From Candidatus Micrarchaeota archaeon CG1_02_55_22 (GTDB lineage: Archaea; Micrarchaeota; Micrarchaeia; Norongarragalinales; UBA97): a stretch of 35,227 nucleotides of DNA. The notes beneath the pieces are model-generated. The model was not told the origin of the DNA, searched no databases, and saw only the letters and a list, made by a program, of their open reading frames with translations. Below are positions 26,490-34,280 of the stretch, piece after piece. Within the stretch, counting starts at the first letter, position 1. The number at the start of each line of letters is the position of its first letter. The stretch covers positions 14,935-50,161 of the forward strand of contig MNVH01000071.1 of assembly GCA_001871595.1 (NCBI GenBank), read 5' to 3'. The translations under genes were made by a program, and so were the position numbers.

Positions 26490-27213
26490 CATGCCGATTT
26501 ATCCCACCCGTATAGACGAACTCGCGCTTGCTCCTGGAAGGCGGATGATGACGCACTTTACCGAGCATCACTCGTTTGAAGCAATACTCAAGCACGGCGT
26601 TTTAACAAACCGCGAGATTCTTGATAGACTTGGCTACGCGCCGAGCGGTCCTGGCATACATGTTACCATGGCTCAAGAAGCGGGCCTGCCGAGCGGCTCC
26701 CTAGTATCCGTACAGGATTTGTCCGCCGCACATAAAGAGTCGCCGGAAAAGGTGGCTAGAATGCTGCACGGTAATGGACACTGGCCCCGGGTGTTCTTTG
26801 AACTGCCCGCTAATCGCCACGCTATTTACCGCGATAATCCTTGTTGGCCGGGATTCCTAGCCATAGGGACCAAAAATCGCGAGCCTACCGTTCCGCCGGA
26901 CAAGATAATCGCGTTCCAACTAGACTTTCCAAACGCAGGCGTTTACCCCCGTCTTGCAAATATGTTTTCCGGCAGAACAGCCTTGGCAGTTGCACGGGCA
27001 ATTTCACCAGGCCGCGACTGGAACGACGTTTCGGAAGCAGAAACATTCCTTAGCAATCGAGCCAAGCGCTTAGTCAGGCGGCACGTGGGCGTCCAAGCCG
27101 CGCAAGACCCGCACTGGGATGATTATGCCCTGGCCTTAGCCAAGGAATATAGGATTGCCATCTATAATTGCCGTGGAAACAAGCTCTATTCGCCGAGAAA
27201 AGCTCGGCGCTAG
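26490..27213 (+). CDS. Hypothetical protein, weakly ADP-ribosyltransferase-like N-terminus
   Basis: In-frame ATG at ~26490 'MPIYPTRIDELALAPGRRMMTHFTEHHSFEAILKHGVLTNREIL'. The 'HFT...SF..IL.HGVL' pattern resembles the NAD-binding start of DarT/ART-type folds. Confidence 0.55.
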
Positions 27214-27285
27214 AAGAAGATTACTTAAAAAAGAAGAATCCGTTGGGGGCAAATTAATGCCCCGACAACGGTCTTAGACAGCTGC

Positions 27286-27486
27286 TTAGTACTCGCGTTT
27301 CTTGCGGTGCTTCTGGAAGCACGCATCGCAGTACACGGGTCGGTCTGCAGCGGGCTTGAAGGGAACCTGGCAGTCGGCGCCGCAGTCTGAACACTTTGCA
27401 GTGTGCATCTCGCGGGGTCCGCCGTAGCCTCGTCCGCCGCCACCGCGGCTTCCACCATGGCTGTCGTCGTTGTCGTCGTAACTCAT
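27286..27486 (-). CDS. CxxC-x17-CxxC zinc-ribbon protein with Gly/Arg-rich N-terminus
   Basis: 'AKCSDCGADCQVPFKPAADRPVYCDACFQKHRKK'; SD-like 'GAGGT' upstream of the ATG. Confidence 0.85.
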   Translation of the reverse strand: MSYDDNDDSHGGSRGGGGRGYGGPREMHTAKCSDCGADCQVPFKPAADRPVYCDACFQKHRKKREY

Positions 27487-27678
27487 GTTCTCTACCTCTT
27501 TAAGGCCCTTAGGCCAACTTAGGTATGCTAATACGTTCTCTTCTCTATGACTCTTTAAAGGAATCTAGAAACAGTAACTGACTACTTGCACCCTGTACTA
27601 TATGGTGTGCCGGAGATTTAAAAACCTATGCAAGGCAGCTTTCCGCACCCTTAAATTTAATCGATGTTAAAGCTTTCC

Positions 27679-28776
27679 ATGCGTCGGAAGGGACAGGCTG
27701 GGCTTGAATACCTTGCAAACTACGGCTTTATGATACTAGCCTTGCTAGTGGTTTTTGTCCTCTTATGGCAATTAAAGGTCTTCACTTTCGCCACGCCCAC
27801 CAAGCTCGCCACGGGTTTCACCCAGTTCAGTGTCATCGACTTCGCCCTTTCAGGCAACGACTCGTCCACTACCGCGAACCGCTTCCAGCTCGCAATGCAG
27901 ATAATCGACGAGAGCGTCGCAACCGTAACGAAAGTAGAAGTCACGCGCGGCGGTGCGCCGTGCGGGCAATCAAACTATTCTAACACAATAAGAACGCGCC
28001 CGGGGCGGCCGCTCCTTGTCGCTGGCTACCTGGATCCCGATTGCACGGTGGACGACCCCGATTCCTACGAATACGCCTTGAAGATCTATTATACCCCGAA
28101 AAGCGGCATTGAGCACACCGACCAAGGTGCAATCAAGGGCCGCTTCGAACGCTTGGGCGAACTCATCATAGAATACCCGTGGCACGCAACCGGCGACGGC
28201 TCCGACATAATGAGCATGGAGAACGGCAACGCCCTCGCCTCGTACGCCGGCGTGTGCCCTGCCCAACCACCCGCCGACTCCGCCCTGCCGTTAGCGCAAT
28301 CCAATTACATTACCTGGAGCAAGCCGGGAGACTGCAACACCGCCGGGCTAACCGGCGTCGGCTTCGGCACCGCGTCATGCCAACTCAACGGCTCCGCACT
28401 AGCCCACGGGTGGCTCGCCTCGACGGTTTATGTTAGCTTGGCTTACGCCGACAAGAACCTCCTTCTCGGAGGGCCGGCCAACTACACGGACGGAAACGGC
28501 GTTCACACCGGCTACATCTGTGTAAACGATAATTTCTACTTCTTTGTGAACAACCAGAGCGTTTTTTCCGGTGGCACCACCGGCGTAGTGGGCAGCGAAG
28601 TAATGCGGTCCTGTGACGGTTCAACGTGCGCCGACTCCGATGGCTGGTGCATTCCACCCGTCGACCTCTCCTCAACCGAAGCGTTCAACTACGGGCAAAA
28701 CAACTCCATATCCGTCCTAGTCGAGGACTACTGTACGTCGGGCGGAATACGAATACCGGAGTACTATTTCGTCTAG
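27679..28776 (+). CDS. Type IV pilin-like secreted protein with class III signal peptide and large C-terminal domain
   Basis: 'MRRKGQAGLEYLANYGFMILALLVVFVLLWQL' is a class III signal peptide/pilin N-terminus. The ORF-track start at 27664 is an alternative. Confidence 0.85.
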   Translation: MRRKGQAGLEYLANYGFMILALLVVFVLLWQLKVFTFATPTKLATGFTQFSVIDFALSGNDSSTTANRFQLAMQIIDESVATVTKVEVTRGGAPCGQSNYSNTIRTRPGRPLLVAGYLDPDCTVDDPDSYEYALKIYYTPKSGIEHTDQGAIKGRFERLGELIIEYPWHATGDGSDIMSMENGNALASYAGVCPAQPPADSALPLAQSNYITWSKPGDCNTAGLTGVGFGTASCQLNGSALAHGWLASTVYVSLAYADKNLLLGGPANYTDGNGVHTGYICVNDNFYFFVNNQSVFSGGTTGVVGSEVMRSCDGSTCADSDGWCIPPVDLSSTEAFNYGQNNSISVLVEDYCTSGGIRIPEYYFV

Positions 28777-29561
28777 GCCCGTCGGCAAACGATAAAGTAC
28801 TCGCTCGTTTCCGTCGTCGCCGTCTTTAGAGTCTCGGCGTCGATGAGTTCCAAGACTGAGAAACCGGCCCTGGTAAGGCGCTGCTTCAAACGCGGAACCG
28901 ATATCATTCTCAAACAGTTCTCGCTGTCGTGCCTCTCGAACGAGCCGTCGCCCTTGGCGACAAAGTAAGTGTTCTGCTCGCGCAGCACGCGGTTCTCGGC
29001 GTCCGGCTCGTTCACCGAAATCTCTACTACCTCTCGGCCGTCAACCGTCGCCCGATTTACGTAGGTGAACGGAAAAATGCCGTTGGCAATCATTGCACCG
29101 TAGCTCGTCGCCTCAATCAGCAGCACGCCCCCGCTTCGAAGCGACGCGGCGAAACATTTTAGCGCCGCGTCAACGTGCTTGTCCGTGTAATTGCACAAAA
29201 ACGCGTTCGTCATGCAAATCAACGCGTCGAAACTCTTTTCGGGAACGTACTCGCGCATGTTGACCTTTAGAAAAGAAATGTTGGTCTCCTTGTTGCGCGG
29301 ACGGCTCTTGGCAATATCAAGCATTCCTTGCGCGTAATCGCCGGCAAGAACTTCGTACCCGCGGTTGGCGAGTTCGATTGCATGTACGCCCGTGCCGCAA
29401 CCCATGTCGATGATGCTTGAGACCGCACCACCGTGCTTTAACAGAATCTTTTCTATTACGTCGCACTCTTCCGCGCTCCCGTTGCCTGCAAAAACTTTTT
29501 CACGGTACAACGCCTCGTAGAACGGCGCGCACTCCCAATACAACACGTCCTTATCCGGCAT
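28773..29561 (-). CDS. Class I SAM-dependent methyltransferase
   Basis: 'IIDMGCGTGVHAIELANRGYEVLAGDYAQGMLDIAKSR' glycine-rich motif I and motif II. Confidence 0.9.
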   Translation of the reverse strand: MPDKDVLYWECAPFYEALYREKVFAGNGSAEECDVIEKILLKHGGAVSSIIDMGCGTGVHAIELANRGYEVLAGDYAQGMLDIAKSRPRNKETNISFLKVNMREYVPEKSFDALICMTNAFLCNYTDKHVDAALKCFAASLRSGGVLLIEATSYGAMIANGIFPFTYVNRATVDGREVVEISVNEPDAENRVLREQNTYFVAKGDGSFERHDSENCLRMISVPRLKQRLTRAGFSVLELIDAETLKTATTETSEYFIVCRRA

Positions 29562-29624
29562 AACGGCAAAACTGCACGACTAACACTCAGTCAGTATATA
29601 ATTCTTTGCGCGGAAACTTGTTGC

Positions 29625-30158
29625 ATGGAAACATTCGCCAACGTTCCCACCGGGGAATTTTCTAATTACCCTTTACACAACGCGGCACGCAAAGGCAACG
29701 TTGACGAAGTCCGTCGACTTCTTGAAGCCGGACACGACGCGAACGAACTCGGCGAAAACAACTGGACGCCAATGCACCACGCAGCGACCGGCACGAAAGA
29801 CGCGAGCGACGAGGCGCACCGAAAGATAATTGATTTGCTCGTCAAACACGGCGCGGATTTGAACGCGCGCGACCACGAGCAGGAAACGCCGCTGCACAAG
29901 GCCGCCTACTCGGGGCGCTATCGATTGTTCCTGCGCCTGCACGCTCTCGGCGCCGACCACTCGGCGGTGACGCGAAAGGGCGACACGCCCCTGCACACCG
30001 CGGCCGTGAAGGGCAGCCTCGCCGCGGCCGCAGCGCTCTTGCGCCTCGGCGCCGACGTGCACGCGCTCAACAACGACGGAAAGAAGCCGCACGAAGCCGG
30101 CGACGGAAGAAGCGGCGTCGTGAAGATGCTAAAGGCGCACATCAAGGTAAACGGTTGA
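29625..30158 (+). CDS. Ankyrin-repeat protein
   Basis: Repeats 'YPLHNAARKGNVDEVRRLLEAGHDANELGENNWTPMHHAA', 'LVKHGADLNARDHEQETPLHKAAYSGR', 'GDTPLHTAAVKGSLAAAAALLRLGADVHALNNDG'. TATA-like 'TATATAAT' ~30 nt upstream. Confidence 0.92.
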   Translation: METFANVPTGEFSNYPLHNAARKGNVDEVRRLLEAGHDANELGENNWTPMHHAATGTKDASDEAHRKIIDLLVKHGADLNARDHEQETPLHKAAYSGRYRLFLRLHALGADHSAVTRKGDTPLHTAAVKGSLAAAAALLRLGADVHALNNDGKKPHEAGDGRSGVVKMLKAHIKVNG

Positions 30159-30217
30159 ATGCATCAGTCAGTTCTCAAGGACGTGGACACTAAAGTGTAA
30201 AAGACCTCGCCGTCGAA

Positions 30218-30337
30218 TTAGGCGAAAAGGTCGTCAATATCTTTTATGCGGTGCAGCTTAGTCTTGCCTTCGGCTATGCGCTTTTCCATGCGTTCAAATT
30301 CTGCAATATCCTGCAAGTCTTCTTTAGTAAGTGTCAT
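30218..30337 (-). CDS. 39-aa micro-ORF resembling the C-terminal part of the adjacent antitoxin
   Basis: Translation MTLTKEDLQDIAEFERMEKRIAEGKTKLHRIKDIDDLFA. 7 nt downstream of the toxin stop. Absent from the supplied ORF track, where the shortest ORF is 61 aa. Confidence 0.6.
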   Translation of the reverse strand: MTLTKEDLQDIAEFERMEKRIAEGKTKLHRIKDIDDLFA

Positions 30338-30344
30338 TTACGAT

Positions 30345-30596
30345 TCACCGATAGATTTCGTCGCGCTTGCCGATTTCAAGCATCAGCACGACGAGTTCAT
30401 TTTCGTGTATAGTGTAAGTTATGCGATAGACTCCGAAGCGTACGCGATAGTAATCCCATTTTCCGTGCAGTGGCTTTCCGAGGCGCGGGTTCTTCCTGAT
30501 TTTATCGAATACTTTCGGCAGCTGGCGTTTTACCGAACCGTCCAGCTTGTCAAGCGACTTGTTGAACGTTTCAGTGAAGACCAGCGTGTAAGCCAA
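30345..30596 (-). CDS. RelE/ParE-superfamily toxin
   Basis: 83 aa 'MAYTLVFTETFNKSLDKLDGSVKRQLPKVFDKIRKNPRLGKPLHGKWDYYRVRFGVYRITYTIHENELVVLMLEIGKRDEIY'. Confidence 0.9.
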   Translation of the reverse strand: MAYTLVFTETFNKSLDKLDGSVKRQLPKVFDKIRKNPRLGKPLHGKWDYYRVRFGVYRITYTIHENELVVLMLEIGKRDEIYR

Positions 30597-30602
30597 GCGT
30601 AA

Positions 30603-30851
30603 TCACTCGAGCTTTTTCATCAAGTCGGCTTCGGAGAGAAGTTTCTCCTTTCCAGCGGCCACGCGCCCCATAATTTCATCTGCACGGAGAATGTCCTCGT
30701 AGTCTTCGGCAGCTTCAAGCAGCTTATATCGATTGTTTAGTTCCAGAACGCCCAAGCGCAGCGCGTCCGTCTTAGTGGCGGCATACCCGCGTTTGACGGC
30801 TTCGTCCAGAATCTGTTCCACTGCGCCGGTAAAGCGCACGTTCACATTCAC
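30603..30851 (-). CDS. Cognate antitoxin, RHH-like N-terminus
   Basis: 82 aa, GTG start 'MNVNVRFTGAVEQILDEAVKRGYAATKTDALRLGVLELNNR'. 6 nt upstream of the toxin gene. Confidence 0.8.
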   Translation of the reverse strand: MNVNVRFTGAVEQILDEAVKRGYAATKTDALRLGVLELNNRYKLLEAAEDYEDILRADEIMGRVAAGKEKLLSEADLMKKLE

Positions 30852-30896
30852 AAAACCACCATAATTACTGTTTCCATAGCTAATATAGTGGACTTC

Positions 30897-30909
30897 TAGT
30901 ATATAAAAG
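30897..30909. promoter_or_regulatory. TATA-box-like element CTAGTATATAAAAG, potentially bidirectional
   Basis: + strand 'TATATAAAAG'; reads 'CTTTTATATA' on - toward the antitoxin gene. Confidence 0.45.
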
Positions 30910-31070
30910 CGTCAGTTCTCAAGGTCTTCGTCACAGCGCGCAAGCAAAGCCTATTGGCTTTGCGCGTGTCGTGGGCGCAAGCACCCACAGACATTGAGCT
31001 CGGAACTCATAGAGAATCATCATCCAAGCTATTAGTGCTCGAACTGTTTTTATTGGCTTGCGGTCAGCGC

Positions 31071-32030
31071 TTAAATCCAGTCGAGCTTGTGGAAGAACAG
31101 GTACGAGCCGATTGCTGTTGCGAGTATTGCTCCGGTGACTATCTCGGGCGAGAGCGGATGGTCAGCTATAGGCAGGTTGGCGACGTTCATCCCGTAGAAT
31201 CCGGTGATGAGCGTCGGGAGCATGAGTATGACGGTTATTGCGGCGAGCTTCTTCATCACGAAGTTGAGGTTGTTGCTCACCACGCTGAGGTAGCCTTCCA
31301 TCGTGGAACTGAGCAAATCGCGCAGCGAGTCCGTCATTTCCGTGATGCGCACGAGGTGGTCGTACACGTCGCGGTAGTACACCGAGTTGGACGCCTTGAT
31401 GTAGTCGAAGTCGCGCCTTGCAAGGACGTTGAGCAGGTCGCGCAGGGGCAGCGCGATGCGCCTGATGGCGATGATTTTGTGCTTTAACGCGAAGAGCTCT
31501 TCTAGAACTTCTTTTCCGGACGATTCCTTGAAGATGCGGTCCTCCAAGGCGTCGAGCCGGTCGTCCATGCGTTCTATCGTGGGGAAGAACGAGTCCACTA
31601 GCGTGTCGAGCACGATGTACGCGAGAAAGTCGTGCCCGCGCTTGAGCGCGATGGGGTTCTTCTTGACGCGCTCGAACGCCTCGTTGAGCTTCGGAATGGG
31701 TTTGCGGTTGACCGTGACTAGGAAATCCTTGCCGAGAAAGATGTTCATCTGTTCGGCTTTGTCCGCGTCATCAAGCCCGTAGGCGACGATGAAGACGTAG
31801 TCCTCGTAGGCCTCGACTTTCGGGCGCTGGCTTCCTTGGATGATGTCTTCGAGCGCGAGCGGGTGGAAGCCGAAAACGGAGCGAAGCGTCTCGAGCTCCT
31901 CTTTAGTGGGCTCCTCGAAATCAACCCACACCGTGGTCTTTTTGTTGCGCAGCTCCCGCGCAAGCTTTTTCAAGTCACTCTCTTCCTTGAGCGTGCCGTT
32001 AGCAACCGAGTAAATGTACGACCGGATCAT
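31071..32030 (-). CDS. corA: CorA-family magnesium/divalent cation transporter
   Basis: C-terminal 'LPTLITGFYGMNVANLP' GMN motif with two TM helices; N-terminal 'VWVDFEEPTKEELETLRSVFGFHPLALEDI'. Confidence 0.95.
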   Translation of the reverse strand: MIRSYIYSVANGTLKEESDLKKLARELRNKKTTVWVDFEEPTKEELETLRSVFGFHPLALEDIIQGSQRPKVEAYEDYVFIVAYGLDDADKAEQMNIFLGKDFLVTVNRKPIPKLNEAFERVKKNPIALKRGHDFLAYIVLDTLVDSFFPTIERMDDRLDALEDRIFKESSGKEVLEELFALKHKIIAIRRIALPLRDLLNVLARRDFDYIKASNSVYYRDVYDHLVRITEMTDSLRDLLSSTMEGYLSVVSNNLNFVMKKLAAITVILMLPTLITGFYGMNVANLPIADHPLSPEIVTGAILATAIGSYLFFHKLDWI

Positions 32031-32163
32031 CGCTAGCGCTTAGGGCAGGACAATAAAAAAGGGTATCGCTAGCCGAAGATGTTTCCGAAGCCCGCCGACC
32101 TTTTCTTCAGGCGCTCGCTTTGTTTGCTTGCACCCTAGAAAAGCTCCGGCCAAACGGACTGCG

Positions 32164-32478
32164 TCAGCCGAAGATGCTGCCGAAGCCGCTGGCAGCGGCG
32201 TCGCCTTCCGACGCGAGTGAGTCAAGAATCTTCTGCTTCGCATCGCCCGCTTCTTCACGGATTCCTTCAACCTTTCCGAGGCGTTCTTTCAACTTGGCGG
32301 CCAACGGCTCTTCAGCGGAGTATTTCAAGTAGTAGCGCCCGTCCTCGCCGCCAACGCTCTTGCCTTCCTTCAGCGTATAGCCGCAGCTCGCGAAAGAGTC
32401 CTTGGCAAGCGATTCCTCTTCAAGCACTTTCTTGAGCTCGGCCTGCTTGGCCGATTCAACCGAGTAAACAAAATCCAT
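32164..32478 (-). CDS. Small hypothetical protein (104 aa)
   Basis: 'MDFVYSVESAKQAELKKVLEEESLAKDSFASCGYTLKEG...'; coherent amphipathic protein ending 'ASGFGSIFG'. Confidence 0.65.
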   Translation of the reverse strand: MDFVYSVESAKQAELKKVLEEESLAKDSFASCGYTLKEGKSVGGEDGRYYLKYSAEEPLAAKLKERLGKVEGIREEAGDAKQKILDSLASEGDAAASGFGSIFG

Positions 32479-32525
32479 TCAGATACACCTGTAATAATAT
32501 TGGTGCCAAAGGTGTTTTAAGGGCT

Positions 32526-33141
32526 TTACTTTCGTTTCAGTGCCGGTAGCTGGGGCGGGATGGTTCGCTTGCGAACGTGGAGCATTTGCATTGTCTCTCG
32601 CAAGGGATTGCCGACGCGCGTGTCAATACCGAGCGCCTTGAGCTCTCGCTCGAACTCGAGCATGCGCCTGTACGACGAGTTGATGCGGGCGACGTCGGCA
32701 TAGCGCGTCAAAAGCGACCGGCGCCGCCGCTCGAGAGAGACGATATAACCCGAGCTGCGCCAGTCCGCGTACATGAACAATCGATGTTCTAGGGACAAGT
32801 TCCTAGCACTGAGCGACGGGTCTCGCGTAATCATCTCGGCGAGCACGGGATAATGGCCGCTAAGCTTTTCCGCGACGGCTTCCTCGTGGTCAACGCCTTC
32901 AACGTGTTTTGCCGCATCGTGCAAGTCGATGGTTGCAAAAACTAGCTTTCTATTCACAGTAATGCCCTTGCGGGCGAGCTGTTCAATCAATTGTTCTGCA
33001 ACCCGCCGCGCGCCCATAACGTGGGCCTTAACATAATTGTGGCATTGCTCTTCAGCGGGATAGCTTGTACGAAAGTGGCTGACGATATGGGTAATCTCCG
33101 TTTTGGATGGCACGGCCACGTGCTTGCCGATGGGTCTGAGC
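32526..33141 (-). CDS. HD-domain (putative phosphohydrolase) protein
   Basis: 'CHNYVKAHVMGARRVAEQLIEQLA...LVFATIDLHDAAKHVEGVDHEEAVAEKL' H...HD pattern. ORF track starts at 33194; an internal ATG near 33141 avoids overlap with trxB. Confidence 0.75.
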
Positions 33142-33168
33142 ATGAATAAGCAATTGGCCGCGTCGTAC

Positions 33169-34215
33169 TTAAGCTTTTTCCGGCGGCTTCGCAAGGGGCG
33201 GGTGCGTTCCCCTGCCGATTACCGCATCGCCCCCGTTGCGCTCGCCGCACGGGTGGATTTCTCTAGAACTCACGTACTGGTAAGCTGAATACGCCGCGTT
33301 GACTGCCTCGCCAACCCCAGTAATCGCTTGCTTGAACGGCGAGTCGGCGACATCGCCGCACGCGTAAACCCCTTCTAAATTAGTATTCGAGAGCCGGTCA
33401 ATCATTATTTCGTTGCGCTTATCCGTCTTTACGCCCAACTTAGCCGCCAGCTCGCTCACCGGTAAGTGCCCGATTTCGACGAACACGCCGTCAATCGCGA
33501 GCTCTTCAACGCCCTTATCTGCCTTCAGCATGACGGACGTAACGTTTTTTCCGTTGCCCTTGACCTCTTGTATGGCAACATTAGTGCGCACGGAAACGTT
33601 CTTCGCTTTTCTTACGCGCTCCAAGTTTATGGGCTCGGCCTTGAGCTCGGCCCCGCGCACCAAAATAGTAACGTTGCCTGCGAGTCCAGCGAGCGTGAGC
33701 GATTCCTTGGCCGCCGAGTCACCGCCGCCGACAATAACCACGTTCTTCCCCTTGTAAAAGTACCCGTCGCACAACGCGCAGTAGTGCACGCCCTTGTTCG
33801 AATACTCTTCCTCTCCCTTGACGCCGAGCTTGCGCCATTTGGTTCCAGTAGCGAAAACAACCGTCTTTGTCTCGAGCACGCCCTTGGCATGGGTAACGCG
33901 GAAGGATTCACCACAGCGCTCTACGCTAGTAACGCGTTCCTGTACGAGTTCAACGCCGTACTCAAGCGCGTGCGCTTTAATCTTGTCGGCGAGTTCCTGC
34001 CCTGAGAGTTTCTTGAAGCCCGGATAGTTCTCAACCGTGTCCGTCAACACGATTGTCCCGCCCCAGTTCTCGGCCACAACCGCGGTCTTCATGTTGAATC
34101 TGCCGGCGTACATTGCTGCAGCAAAGCCGGCGACCCCGCCGCCAATTATAACCGTGTCAAAGAATTCTTTAGCCAACCCAACCAACCCCAAAAAGCAACA
34201 AGCTTTACTCTCCAA
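33169..34215 (-). CDS. trxB: Thioredoxin reductase (FAD-dependent)
   Basis: 'DTVIIGGGVAGFAAAMYAGRF', redox 'CALCDGYFYKGKNVVIVGGGDSAAKESL', 'GVYACGDVADSPFKQAITGVGEAVNAA'. Confidence 0.93.
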   Translation of the reverse strand: MESKACCFLGLVGLAKEFFDTVIIGGGVAGFAAAMYAGRFNMKTAVVAENWGGTIVLTDTVENYPGFKKLSGQELADKIKAHALEYGVELVQERVTSVERCGESFRVTHAKGVLETKTVVFATGTKWRKLGVKGEEEYSNKGVHYCALCDGYFYKGKNVVIVGGGDSAAKESLTLAGLAGNVTILVRGAELKAEPINLERVRKAKNVSVRTNVAIQEVKGNGKNVTSVMLKADKGVEELAIDGVFVEIGHLPVSELAAKLGVKTDKRNEIMIDRLSNTNLEGVYACGDVADSPFKQAITGVGEAVNAAYSAYQYVSSREIHPCGERNGGDAVIGRGTHPPLAKPPEKA

Positions 34216-34280
34216 AACATATTAAGTTAGGCTTTAACCTTAGATAACTATTGTGGTGGAGAACAATTAAGCGCCTTGCC

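Larger units (their letters stand above)
30167..30924. repeat. 14-bp direct repeat GTCAGTTCTCAAGG at 30167-30180 and 30911-30924, bracketing the TA module
   Basis: Exact 14-nt match read directly in both intergenic regions flanking 30218-30851. Confidence 0.85.

Noticed and set aside
27225-27458. 77-aa minus ORF overlapping the zinc-ribbon gene
   Set aside because: Alternate frame of the CxxC-x17-CxxC protein, which has clear cysteine spacing and an SD.
30990-31035. C/D-box snoRNA-like signature (ATGATGA on minus strand)
   Set aside because: A C-box-like ATGATGA is present but no CTGA D box lies at a suitable distance.
30954-31487. 177-aa + strand ORF downstream of the TATA-like element
   Set aside because: Mostly antisense to CorA, which is certain; H/V/E-rich shadow translation.
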